64,000 nt of DNA, from assembly GCF_016097415.1 (NCBI RefSeq), contig NZ_JAEHGE010000001.1:3414857-3478856 (forward strand), written 5' to 3'. The notes beneath the pieces are model-generated. The model saw nothing but the letters and a program-made list of their open reading frames with translations, was not told the DNA's origin and searched no databases. The DNA is from a sulfur-oxidizing endosymbiont of Gigantopelta aegis (lineage in GTDB: Bacteria; Pseudomonadota; Gammaproteobacteria; GRL18). Made by a program: the position numbers and the translations under genes. This document shows positions 9,734 to 17,933 of this stretch, one piece after another. The stretch's first letter is position 1. Each line of letters opens with the position of its first letter.

Positions 9734-11050
9734 ATGTCTAAAATTCATCGCTTATCCGCTATTTCTCTGATCTCATTAGTAGCACTGTTTTTATCGAGCA
9801 ATCTCTTTGCTGCAGATGCCATTAATGGTGCCGACACCGCATGGGTCATGATTTCCACTGTGCTGGTCTTGTTTATGACTCTGCCGGGTCTGGCATTGTT
9901 TTATGGAGGCCTGGTGCGTACCAAAAATGTCTTGTCAGTACTGATGCAGTGTTTTGCTATTACCAGTATTATGTCGATACTCTGGCTGGTCGCGGGCTAT
10001 TCTCTAGCCTTTAGTGACGGCGGCTCAATGAATGCTTTTATTGGTGGTTTTGACAAAGTTCTCTTTGCCGGAGTGATGGAAGGCAGTGTTTCAGGCACGA
10101 TTCCAGAAGGTTTGTTCGCCTTATTTCAAATGACTTTTGCCATTATTACCCCGGCTTTAATTGTCGGTGGTTTTGCTGAGCGGGCAAGATTTTCAGCCAT
10201 GATGCTATTCAGCGCTATCTGGTTGTTTGTTGTTTATGTACCCATTACCCATTGGGTCTGGGCAGAGGGTGGTTGGTTATTTGAAATGGGTTTATTAGAC
10301 TTTGCCGGTGGTACGGTAGTGCATATTACTGCTGGTGTCGCGGCCTTAGTGACAGCGATAGTTATTGGTAAACGTAAAGATTTTGGTGTTCATGCAATGC
10401 CACCACATAACCTAACCATGACCGTCATTGGTGCTGGCATGTTATGGGTTGGCTGGTTTGGTTTTAATGGCGGTAGCGCTTTAGCGGCTGACGGTAATGC
10501 TGCAATGGCGATGCTTGTCACCCATATTTCTGCTGCATCAGGCGCTGCAATGTGGGCCGCTATCGAATGGGTAAGACATGGCAAACCATCCGTACTGGGT
10601 ATTGTCACCGGTATGGTGGCAGGCTTAGGTACAATTACTCCGGCTTCTGGTTTTGTAGGCCCTGCCGGCGCATTAGCGATTGGTCTGATTGCGGGTATGG
10701 TTTGTTACACCGCAACACAGGTAATCAAGGTTAAATTGAAACTGGATGATTCATTGGATGTGTTTCCCGTGCATGGAATTGGTGGCATTATCGGTACTTT
10801 TATGGCCGGTATTTTTGCTTCAGCGAGCTTGGGTGTTTTCTCTGGTCAGGGCTATGCCGAAGGCATGACGATGAGTAGTCAGGTTTGGGTGCAGTTAATC
10901 GGCATTAGCGCGACACTGACTTATACCGCAGTGATGACCTATATCATCTTAAAAGTAGTTGATAGGTTTGTTAGCCTACGAGTTGACCATGAAGAAGAAA
11001 TTGAAGGTCTAGATATTGTTTCTCACGATGAACGTGGCTATGACTTCTAA
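9734..11050 (+). CDS. amtB: Ammonium transporter (AmtB/Amt family)
   Basis: The 438-residue protein starts with a cleavable-looking signal helix, then 11 membrane segments. The Amt signatures are present: FYGGLVRTKNVLS after TM1-2, the pore Asp and first pore His in LLDFAGGTVVHITAGV and the second pore His in FPVHGIGGIIGT. It conducts ammonium/ammonia across the inner membrane under nitrogen limitation. The family usually pairs with glnK, but no PII gene is adjacent here. The 209-bp upstream region probably holds a nitrogen-regulated promoter; I could not find a convincing sigma-54 -24/-12 pair. A hairpin follows the gene. Confidence 0.95.
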   Translation: MSKIHRLSAISLISLVALFLSSNLFAADAINGADTAWVMISTVLVLFMTLPGLALFYGGLVRTKNVLSVLMQCFAITSIMSILWLVAGYSLAFSDGGSMNAFIGGFDKVLFAGVMEGSVSGTIPEGLFALFQMTFAIITPALIVGGFAERARFSAMMLFSAIWLFVVYVPITHWVWAEGGWLFEMGLLDFAGGTVVHITAGVAALVTAIVIGKRKDFGVHAMPPHNLTMTVIGAGMLWVGWFGFNGGSALAADGNAAMAMLVTHISAASGAAMWAAIEWVRHGKPSVLGIVTGMVAGLGTITPASGFVGPAGALAIGLIAGMVCYTATQVIKVKLKLDDSLDVFPVHGIGGIIGTFMAGIFASASLGVFSGQGYAEGMTMSSQVWVQLIGISATLTYTAVMTYIILKVVDRFVSLRVDHEEEIEGLDIVSHDERGYDF

Positions 11051-11073
11051 ATAAAGCCTGTTATTGAATGGAT

Positions 11074-11104
11074 GGGATTCTCATCGCTATAAGCTGAGAA
11101 TCCC
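11074..11104 (+). terminator. Hairpin downstream of amtB, probable terminator
   Basis: GGGATTCTCA (11074-11083) and TGAGAATCCC (11095-11104) form a perfect 10-bp stem with an 11-nt loop, 23 bp after the amtB stop. There is no clear T-tract, so intrinsic termination would be weak. Confidence 0.5.
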
Positions 11105-11365
11105 TATGAAATATAAATCCTAACAAAAAAACTACTAATCCTCACCATATCCTACATTTGAAATGCAAAGTGGGTTGAGCTGTCCCCAAAAACGTATTAG
11201 TGTCAGGAATTTTTACAATCTATTTATCATTGTTTTATATTTGTTCATAATATCCGATAAAAACAGAGGATTTTAACGAATAATCCTTTATCTGTTCATT
11301 TAAACACCCCATTTACCTTCAAAAAAGCTAAATTCTGTCAGTAATTTTTACATTTTTAATTTTAT
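11105..11365. other. Gene-free spacer with dispersed-repeat traces
   Basis: This stretch between amtB and ISa has no gene. It contains a stretch resembling the 1306-1386 repeat arm (CTCACCATATCCTAC, 11142-11156) and TTGAGCTGTCCC, also found at 1413 just right of that repeat. The last 100 bp are AT-rich. Confidence 0.5.
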
Positions 11366-11429
11366 AGTGGACCCCGAAAACTGGACAATAGGTTAAGATA
11401 TAAGAGCTAACCTAACGGGGAACAAAAAA

Positions 11430-12585
11430 ATGAGCACAAAAAGAAAAACATTCAACAACAAATTTAAAGCAAAAGTAGCCATTGAGGCTTTGAAAGGTCA
11501 AAAACAGTCGCAGAAATTGCGTCAGAATTTGAAGTGCACACCACCCAGGTCAATAGCTGGAAAAAGCAGATGCTTGATGGTGCAGCCGATACTTTTTCAA
11601 AAAAAATTAGAGAATAAAGATGCTGAACATGAAAAGGAAAAAGAACACCTGTACAGCCAAATAGGTCAACTAAAAGTAGAGGCTGACTGGCTGTCAAAAA
11701 AAGTTGAAGATGTTCAACTGAGTAGAGCAGAAAAGCGGTGTTGCATAGAAAAAGAGCACCCTCAGTTGAGCATCAAAAAACAATGTGAGCTTATCGGCCT
11801 GAACCGTTCAAGCTATTACTATCAACCTAAAAAGCCTCTGCAAAATAAAGATTTAACATTAATGAATTTGATTGATGAGTTGTACATAAAACATCCATTC
11901 TATGGCAGTCGTCAAATTCGTAATGCATTAAGATTGAAATGTTATAAAATTAATCGTAAAAAGTTCAACGGCTTATGCGGATCATGGGATTGGTTTCAGT
12001 GGCACCAAAACCCAATACCAGCAAGCCTTGCAAAGTAAATAACCTCTATCCATATTTGCTCAAAGGAATTGATATTAATAGGAATAACCAGGTTTGGTGC
12101 ACAGATATCACGTATTTACGGATGCCACATGGATTTGTCTACCTAAGTGCTGTTATGGACTGGAGTAGCCGTTTTGTGCTGTCCTGGGAAGTGTCAACCA
12201 GCATGGAAGAAAGCTTTTGTATCAGTAGTCTGGAAACAGCACTGCGACGATATGGAAAGCCAGAAATCTTCAATACGGATCAAGGTGCTCAATATACTAG
12301 CAGAGCATTTACAGGTGTTCTAAAGGCCAATGATATAAAAATCAGCATGGACGGCAAAGGCAGAGCAATGGATAACATTATGATTGAACGACTCTGGCGA
12401 AGTGTAAAATATGAGGAAATTTACCTCAAGGATTACCAAAGTATTGATGAGCTAAAGAGCTCATTAAAGGAATATTTTGAGTTTTACAACCATGAACGAC
12501 CACACAGTACACACGGTGGAAAACGCCTGCAGAGATCTATGGCGTGATGAAAGAAGTTGTTCCAGACTTAAAACGGGCAGCATGA
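11430..12585 (+). pseudogene. ISa transposase (IS3 family, OrfA-OrfB), multiple frame breaks
   Basis: The N-terminal helix-turn-helix region begins MSTKRKTFNNKFKAKVAIEALKGQ. The DDE integrase core is in WCTDITYLRMPHGFVYLSAVMD, FNTDQGAQYTS and DNIMIERLWRSVKYE. Against the second copy at 28312, this copy has A5 instead of A6 near 11505 and A8 instead of A7 near 11600, so about 35 residues covering the HTH are read in the wrong frame and then restored. A break at AAAAAG (near 11962) is shared by both copies; one more A gives NRKKVQRLMRIMGL. Another near 12525 turns the end into a wrong tail; corrected, it reads HGGKTPAEIYGVMKEVV and stops at 12585. Confidence 0.85.
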
Positions 12586-12617
12586 TGAGAGGATAATCAA
12601 CTTTATTGGCAACCGTT

Positions 12618-12707
12618 TTATCCACATATCCACAGGCCAAGCCAGTAGCCCTGAGATATATCGCAAGCGTCTCTGGACTACTGGCAGACCTGTGGATATG
12701 TGGATAA
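12618..12707. repeat. Hairpin in ISa carrying two inverted DnaA boxes
   Basis: Arms 12618-12636 and 12689-12707 are perfect 19-bp inverted repeats; inner arms 12641-12648 and 12678-12685 pair too. Each outer arm ends in a perfect DnaA box, TTATCCACA (12618-12626 and the complement of 12699-12707). It lies between the transposase stop and the right end of ISa. Confidence 0.85.
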
Positions 12708-12780
12708 GACTAATACTATAAATAACCAACAGAATTATATCTTAATATTTGAGAAAGCTGTCTTGACAATGGGGTCCACT

Positions 12781-13358
12781 GTACCACATAAAAAGTTTTT
12801 GCATTGCTGACACTCATAAACTTTCGTTTGAGAAAAAACAATTATCATCGTGACCTATAAAACTGCGATCAGCATATTCGTGTAAGGGTTTATCAATATC
12901 ACTAAAATCGGGTTCGCTTAAATATAATGGCTGTTGGGTTTCTTTTTAAAGCCGATTAAGGCGAGTTTATTATCTGCTTTGACACAGACTCGATTGCTGA
13001 TATAAGGACTCTCTTTATCAACTGAAACTTGTGTTTTCTTTATTTCAATGGCAATTTTTTGCTCAGGTCGTATGGCATTTGCAAATGAGAACTGGTAATT
13101 ACTGAAATTCAGGTTATTCTTAGTAATAATGGTGTTTTCATTATTGTTTTGCCGGTGCTGGAAAAGTTTGTTTTCGATCAGGGATTCCAGCTGAAAACCC
13201 AGTACGATGGGGCCATGAAAAGGATTCTGATAGATATTTGACCAACGATGGCTATCATGAAATAAGTTAAAATCATCAGTGGCATTACGGGCAATATCAA
13301 TGTGTATTTGGCTGAATACTTCACGCTGGGGTAATTCGCTAATTGTCGTAGAGGCCAT
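12781..13358 (-). pseudogene. Hotdog-fold (MaoC-like) protein, frame-broken and cut by ISa
   Basis: From ATG at 13358 the reverse strand reads ITDDF-type hotdog features: ARNATDDFNLFHDSHRW and NPFHGPIVLGFQLESLIE, like the hydratase/thioesterase N-half of MaoC-type proteins that act on acyl-thioesters. The frame stops at 12918 after GFKKKPNSHYI. One more T at the T-run 12943-12947 gives GFKKETQQPLYLSEPDFSD and carries on; a second correction at the run of six T read near 12840 gives FFLKRKFMSVSNAKTF, which runs straight into the ISa end at 12780. So the gene seems to be a longer protein whose 3' part was lost on ISa insertion. The family call is moderate; the coding extension is clear from sense codons. 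Confidence 0.5.
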
Positions 13359-13439
13359 AAAGAGAGATTACCTTTTTCTGGGTATTAATTATTTTATTTG
13401 TAAAATCTAGCACTTATAGAGTAATTCGTCTATAGCTTA

Positions 13440-14401
13440 TTACTTCTTGATTACCCATAAAGCTCCGCCATTTTTAGGAGCTTTCCATTCATAGGTGGCG
13501 TTTTCATCGCCACGCATAAAAAACCTTGGCATCATGTCTTTTAAGTTAAAGCGTCTATTAAACCGATAACAAAATTCAGCAAGATACCGAGGTAAATGTT
13601 TTGAGTTAATGGAATGATAGCTTCCCTTCATAGAGTTTTTAATATTACCTATCATAGTGTTAACCCAGATAAACTCAATTTTATCAACACTTGCCGCACC
13701 ACCACCCGTGACGATTGGAACATGCTTACAGTCAGCTTCTTTAACCGCAGGAAAACAATTTAACCCATCTGAGTAAACAGTACTTCCAGGTGTTAAATGA
13801 GTTTGTGCCCATCGTTTTATTTCACTGGATTTAAACCCTTTAAGCACATTTAAATTCATTGCAATCGGGTGTCCATCTTCATTAGTAGAAACGGCTGCAA
13901 CGAACGGTGTTTTATTTTCTGAACCACGACCTCTGGAGCCGCCTCTGTGCTCACCACCCCAGTAGGCATCATCAATTTGAATGATGCCTGATAAAGGTTT
14001 ACTGTCATCACGTTCTTTCATAACCTGCATGATCTTTTGTTTCATACTCCAGGCTGTATTGTAGCTTACCTTAAGCTGTCTCTTTAATTCTAATGCTGAA
14101 ACCGCTGTCTTCAATTGAGTCATAAGATGAATCGCTAAAACCACTTAGATAAAGGCAGTTTGGTACTATCAAATATTGTCCCACAGGTTGCTGATGTCTG
14201 ATGATGACAATGGTGGCACTGATAAAGATGGCGATGTTCTAGAGTGCAATAAGTCTTATTGCCACACTCTGGGCAAACAAATCCATCAGGAAATTTCCAT
14301 TTAAATAAGGCTTGTCGGCACTGTTTGTCAGTGCCATAATCATTAAAAAGCTCAAATAAACTATAACCTTCTTGAAACTGAATTTTATTTTTTGACATCA
14401 T
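13440..14401 (-). pseudogene. IS1595-family (ISXO2-like) transposase, one frame break
   Basis: The N-terminal part (start ATG 14401, after a GGAG site) has a zinc-ribbon: CPECGNKTYC and QCHHCHHQTSATCG. It ends at TAG after KLPLSKWF. In the -1 frame it resumes as LAIHLMTQLKTAVSALEL and continues through the ISXO2-type DDE core (IIQIDDAYWGGEHRGG, VYSDGLNCF, and the RYLAEFCYRFNRRFNLKDM tail). The break (TGG TTT TAG) is identical in copy 2, so it is either programmed -1 frameshifting or the same missing T in both. The last sense codons GVA-ATC-AAG region lie in the terminal repeat and the stop TAA at 13440-13442 comes from the flanking target, so the element has no stop of its own. Confidence 0.88.
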
Positions 14402-14520
14402 TCTACTCCACACATAATCTATACTTTAATTATAGTATAATTATAGTATAATTATAGTATAATTATAGTATAATTATAGTATAATTATCGAAATATGGCG
14501 GAGCTTTGTGGGTAATCAAG
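13446..14520 (-). mobile_element. IS1595-family insertion sequence, copy 1
   Basis: The element runs from CTTGATTACCCATAAAGC to its inverted match GCTTTGTGGGTAATCAAG, 1,075 bp. It is flanked by perfect 8-bp direct repeats TATTACTT (13438-13445 and 14521-14528), the target-duplication length of IS1595-type elements. It sits between the hotdog gene and the cyclic-nucleotide-binding gene, which were divergently arranged. Compared with copy 2 (62037-63077) it has three more units of an 11-bp repeat and one extra T. Confidence 0.93.
14427..14488. repeat. 11-bp tandem repeat upstream of the IS1595 transposase
   Basis: TAATTATAGTA is repeated five times plus a partial unit between the right end and the transposase start. 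Copy 2 of the IS has only two full units plus the partial, which accounts for 33 bp of the 34-bp length difference between the copies. It lies where the transposase promoter should be. Confidence 0.95.
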
Positions 14521-14544
14521 TATTACTTTGTGTGGAGAGCCCCA

Positions 14545-15018
14545 ATGAATCATATTCTTCAAGAGATACTAAATGATCAACGATTTCCTGAAGGCTCAGC
14601 ATGGCAACGTCGTGTTTTTAGCAATAAGGACATGATTGTTGAAGAAGGACAGGCGGGTGGTTCGTTGTTTTACATAGAGTCAGGTTGTTTGCGCGTGTCT
14701 GGCAATATTGAATTAGAATCCAAAAAAAATATTCAGCCGGGTATCTGGGAGTTGGAGCAAGGAGAGATATTTGGGGAAATTGCTCTGTATCAATCGCAGT
14801 TTCGTACTGCCTCTGTGTGCGCCATATCGGATGTGACTTTAGTTGAAATTAATGGCGAAAAGCTCAGTATTTATCTGGATGATAATCCTCAACGGGGCTA
14901 CTTGTTTTATAAAGGTCTGTTTGAAATTTTAATCGGTCGTTTAGATCGAGCCAATCATCGAGTCAGTGATCTCTTTGCCTGGGGCTTAAAAGTTCATGGC
15001 ATTAAAGAACATTTGTAA
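14545..15018 (+). CDS. Cyclic-nucleotide-binding-domain protein
   Basis: From ATG 14545 (GTGGAGAG site 10 bp before) the 157-residue protein is a single cNMP-binding fold: KDMIVEEGQAGGSLFYIESG for the first strands, the phosphate-binding-cassette-like GEIFGEIALYQSQFRTASVCA, then VTLVEINGEKL. No helix-turn-helix follows, so it is not a Crp-type activator but a stand-alone sensor or adaptor domain. Upstream in-frame codons belong to the IS1595 terminal repeat and are not part of the gene. The IS sits 17 bp before the start codon (after its 8-bp target repeat), so the native promoter has been displaced. Confidence 0.8.
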   Translation: MNHILQEILNDQRFPEGSAWQRRVFSNKDMIVEEGQAGGSLFYIESGCLRVSGNIELESKKNIQPGIWELEQGEIFGEIALYQSQFRTASVCAISDVTLVEINGEKLSIYLDDNPQRGYLFYKGLFEILIGRLDRANHRVSDLFAWGLKVHGIKEHL

Positions 15019-15039
15019 GGGAGAATAAAATACTTGACG

Positions 15040-15870
15040 CTATTTTTTCAGTTGTTTAATAAATGATTTAATTTTATTTTTTACTTTATTAATTTCTTGT
15101 TGCTGCTGTTCATTTTTTTCACGAATGGCAACTTCTTTAAGTTCGTTGGCATGTATTTTTTTCTGTAAATGAATTTTTTTACGGATTTTTTCTTTGGAAT
15201 TGTCATCAATCTTAATATGCAAAAAATCTTTATCTTTTCTTAAAATATAACGCGCTAGTTTATCTAGATAAGCTTCATTAACTTGATTGGGATTGATCTT
15301 CTGGGTTCGATGCTCGAAATTATCATGGTTCTGAATGTTTAGGGTAATATTTGAATTTTCCTTATCGACAGAAAATTTGAATATGATGGGAATTTTTTTA
15401 CTGATTTGAAAACTGATGCCATTATTTTTTATGGTGCCAATGCTATGATTTTGCTTGAAGGAGACTTTATGCTGTGATAAAAATTCTTTTTCCTGATCAG
15501 CATCAATAGCGTGTTCAACAATGTGAGTAAAACTCTCTTCATTTTCATCCAGACATTTGAAACGAAGATATACTTCGGTCAACTTTTCAAAATCAGCAAT
15601 GCCGCCATGTTGATCAGTACTGAGTTTATAATCCTGTTGATGTAAATGCACTAATGCAGGATAACGTGTTGAATAATGATTCACCTCAATCGGTGTTTCA
15701 ATGATATTAAGATAATCAATCAATTCCTTAAAATAGGAAAATATTTGCTGCATTTTAGGCAATATTGACGTTTGATAATATTGCTCCTGTTGCTCCTGAG
15801 TTGCTAAATCATCTTGTTGAACTGTTTGCTGTTGATTGGCTTGTTCGCGTAAATCATCAAGAATACCCAT
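15040..15870 (-). CDS. Unknown charged protein
   Basis: I do not recognise this protein. I place the start at ATG 15870 (MGILDDLREQANQQQ, preceded by AAGAGTG), giving 276 residues; the open frame extends 19 codons further through an AAAAAT microsatellite coding NKNKNK, which is unlikely to be translated. It is Gln-rich near the N-terminus and has a middle region with alternating strands. The C-terminal segment of about 60 residues is very lysine-rich and predicted coiled coil (KIRKKIHLQKKIHANELKE). No signal or membrane segment. It converges with the cNMP-binding gene 21 bp away. Confidence 0.6.
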   Translation of the reverse strand: MGILDDLREQANQQQTVQQDDLATQEQQEQYYQTSILPKMQQIFSYFKELIDYLNIIETPIEVNHYSTRYPALVHLHQQDYKLSTDQHGGIADFEKLTEVYLRFKCLDENEESFTHIVEHAIDADQEKEFLSQHKVSFKQNHSIGTIKNNGISFQISKKIPIIFKFSVDKENSNITLNIQNHDNFEHRTQKINPNQVNEAYLDKLARYILRKDKDFLHIKIDDNSKEKIRKKIHLQKKIHANELKEVAIREKNEQQQQEINKVKNKIKSFIKQLKK

Positions 15871-15888
15871 GGTTTCACTCTTAGTCTT

Positions 15889-15912
15889 ATTTTTATTTTT
15901 ATTTTTATTTTT
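15889..15912. repeat. Hexanucleotide microsatellite upstream of the unknown gene
   Basis: Four perfect ATTTTT units (AAAAAT on the coding strand) lie 19-42 bp before the chosen start of the leftward gene, in the region expected to hold its promoter or leader. Unit-number change could tune spacing. Confidence 0.8.
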
Positions 15913-16023
15913 ATTCCTGCTATTCACCTATAGTATATCTGGACTTAGATATATCTGCTATATTGATATTAATATTTTTATATGAATTTGGGTTGTTTTA
16001 GCGGCCAATGAGGGGGATTTATA

Positions 16024-17403
16024 ATGGATTATGATGTGATTATAGCGGGAGCAGGGCCAGCAGGTTTAAGCGTGGGCTCTGAACTATCAAAAGAACTTAA
16101 AGTACTGGTGATTGATAAAAAAGAAAAAATCAGTGATTGTCATCGTAGTTGGCTGGTGCCGGATCTCTGTGTACAAGGAGGTAATGCCCAGGAAATAACA
16201 CAGTGCGCACATAATGGTGTGACTCATTTCTTAACCAAAACCTTTGGTGGTGCTTGTGTTAAATGGGATGCCTTATTGAAATATTATTTTATTGATGAGC
16301 ATAAAGTCCTGCCTATGTGGGGTGATATATTGGAATCTAACGGGGCGAAAATTTTACTGGGTTGCCTCTATCAAGACAGTGAAGTTGAGCAAGATAAAGT
16401 CATAGTAAGCACTTCAGAAGGAACCTTTACCACTCGTTTGCTGATCGATGCATCGGGTTATAATTCTCCTATTCGTAAGAAATATAACATCATGGAAAAG
16501 GGCTATTATTGGTGGTCTGTTTATGGTGCCATTGTCGAATTTCCAGATGGCCTAAATGATATGGAAGTGGGCGATTATATGCTCTGGCAAACGTTCAAAG
16601 ATACCAATGCGCATGTTGATACCTCGATGGCACATGGCCGTCCGGTATTGGAATATGAAATTCTAGATGACAAAACAGCCTTTGTCTTTATTTTTTACTT
16701 ACGTAAAAATCAAGTAGAAAAAGACATGATGCACGAAGAATTTGATCATGTATTACGTCATGAAAAATCCATGAAAAACTACGAGAACTGTACCATCAAA
16801 GAATGGAAGTTTGGTTGGTATCCCATGGGGGGAATGAATTCACAAAAAGTAGCAGAAGATAGGGTTACTTTTATTGGTGATGCTGGTTGTTGGACTGCTC
16901 CCTGCGGCTGGGGATTTTCTTTTGTGGTTGATAACTACAAAAAATATGCCGCGAACTTGTTGGCGAGCATTAATAATGAGCAATTTGATAAATGCCATTT
17001 AGTTAATTTGATTCAACTGTCGGTGCGTACCAAAAGCCAAGTGCTAATTGATCAAATTACCACCCATTTTCTTGCCAATGCCAGTGCGCCAATGCTGGAT
17101 AAATTTATTAATTTATTTGAACCCGGTGGTCCCTTGGGCGATAAAGGGCCTCTACTCTGTGAAAAATTATTCACCTTGACTCTCAGCGATGATGACGTGA
17201 AGTTTATGCTTAAAGTAGCTGTGAAGTACTTTGACCTACGTGAATTGATGCATATCATGCCCCATGAAGATTATTTTCTATTGTTGGAAGAAGTTAAAGA
17301 GTATGTAGAGGCTGAAGTGCTGGATGGACTGCATGAATTGTTAAGCATCTTTAAGCACAAGAAAATTCGTTCAGTACATATTAATGGCTTTGATTTTAGT
17401 TGA
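16024..17403 (+). CDS. FAD-dependent oxidoreductase, lycopene-cyclase/geranylgeranyl-reductase-like
   Basis: The 459-residue protein starts with a Rossmann FAD-binding motif (DYDVIIAGAGPAGLSVGSEL, residues 2-21). It has a mid-protein LLIDASGYNSPIRKK and the second FAD motif RVTFIGDAGCWTAPCGWGFSF at about residues 281-300, the layout of group-A flavin monooxygenase/prenyl-reductase/lycopene cyclase relatives. The strong GAGGGGGATT site 5 bp before the ATG supports the start. No carotenoid or lipid genes are nearby, so the substrate is open; a prenyl- or fatty-chain reductase/cyclase role is a family-based guess. ISb remnants start 11 bp after the stop. Confidence 0.75.
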   Translation: MDYDVIIAGAGPAGLSVGSELSKELKVLVIDKKEKISDCHRSWLVPDLCVQGGNAQEITQCAHNGVTHFLTKTFGGACVKWDALLKYYFIDEHKVLPMWGDILESNGAKILLGCLYQDSEVEQDKVIVSTSEGTFTTRLLIDASGYNSPIRKKYNIMEKGYYWWSVYGAIVEFPDGLNDMEVGDYMLWQTFKDTNAHVDTSMAHGRPVLEYEILDDKTAFVFIFYLRKNQVEKDMMHEEFDHVLRHEKSMKNYENCTIKEWKFGWYPMGGMNSQKVAEDRVTFIGDAGCWTAPCGWGFSFVVDNYKKYAANLLASINNEQFDKCHLVNLIQLSVRTKSQVLIDQITTHFLANASAPMLDKFINLFEPGGPLGDKGPLLCEKLFTLTLSDDDVKFMLKVAVKYFDLRELMHIMPHEDYFLLLEEVKEYVEAEVLDGLHELLSIFKHKKIRSVHINGFDFS

Positions 17404-17413
17404 GTATGGTTTT

Positions 17414-17642
17414 TAATGTGGCTATACTTAACCGGACACACAACTTAAAATAACTAAAAGATAAAAAGTGTGACCTAAAATGAATGATCAAACAAAAAAA
17501 CCGAATAAAAGCTATACATCAGAATTTAAAGAATCAGCTGTCAAATTAGCTAATGAGACGGATCAACCCGTTTCTCAGACTGCCAGGGAGCTAGGTGTTA
17601 ATGTAAATACTCTACATACCTGGATCAGTAAATATTCCAAAC
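17414..17642 (+). mobile_element. ISb fragment (5' 229 bp)
   Basis: This matches the first 229 bp of full ISb copies (TAATGTGGCTATACTTAACC end, then the first 54 codons of orf[19 protein letters not shown]). It stops abruptly at CCAAAC where an inverted ISb copy begins. Confidence 0.9.
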
Positions 17643-17933
17643 TGATGTGTCAACACTTTTCCGGACAGTTTTCTAAATATTTTTTTGGCTGTTTCAAGTG
17701 ATTTTTGTCATTTTGTATTTCCTATCATTTTAGTTTCTCATGTTAACTTTAAACAGATGAAGAGAAAGGGCTTTGCCCTCTGGAACGATAGAGCCGTTCC
17801 ATTCACCCAAGGTATTTTCACAACGGTAATGATCCTGTTACAATATCTTCACGGCACAGGCTGAGGAGCCGATGGCCGTCAACGGTAATGGGCGGCATTT
17901 ATGTCGCCTTTTACCCCTCTTCAATCAATCGAT

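Larger units (their letters stand above)
11366..12780 (+). mobile_element. ISa copy 1, IS3-family insertion sequence (complete length)
   Basis: The ends AGTGGACCCC (11366-11375) and GGGGTCCACT (12771-12780) are exact inverted repeats, and both ends extend with further similarity. Length is 1,415 bp. The interior encodes an IS3-type transposase in several frames. No 3-bp target duplication is visible (TAT left, GTA right), so the copy may have undergone an adjacent deletion. This fits the right-hand hotdog gene being cut off exactly at 12780 with no continuation at 11365. Confidence 0.9.

Noticed and set aside
12618-12707. Paired DnaA boxes as part of a replication origin
   Set aside because: They lie inside an insertion sequence, with no further boxes, no AT-rich unwinding region and no dnaA/dnaN/gyrB or gid genes nearby.
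14427-14488. Iteron or CRISPR-like repeats
   Set aside because: The 11-bp units have no spacers and lie within an IS1595 element near its end; no replication gene is present.
15871-15927. Longer start with an NKNKNK stretch for the unknown protein
   Set aside because: It comes from a microsatellite; ATG 15870 has a better ribosome site and a normal start.
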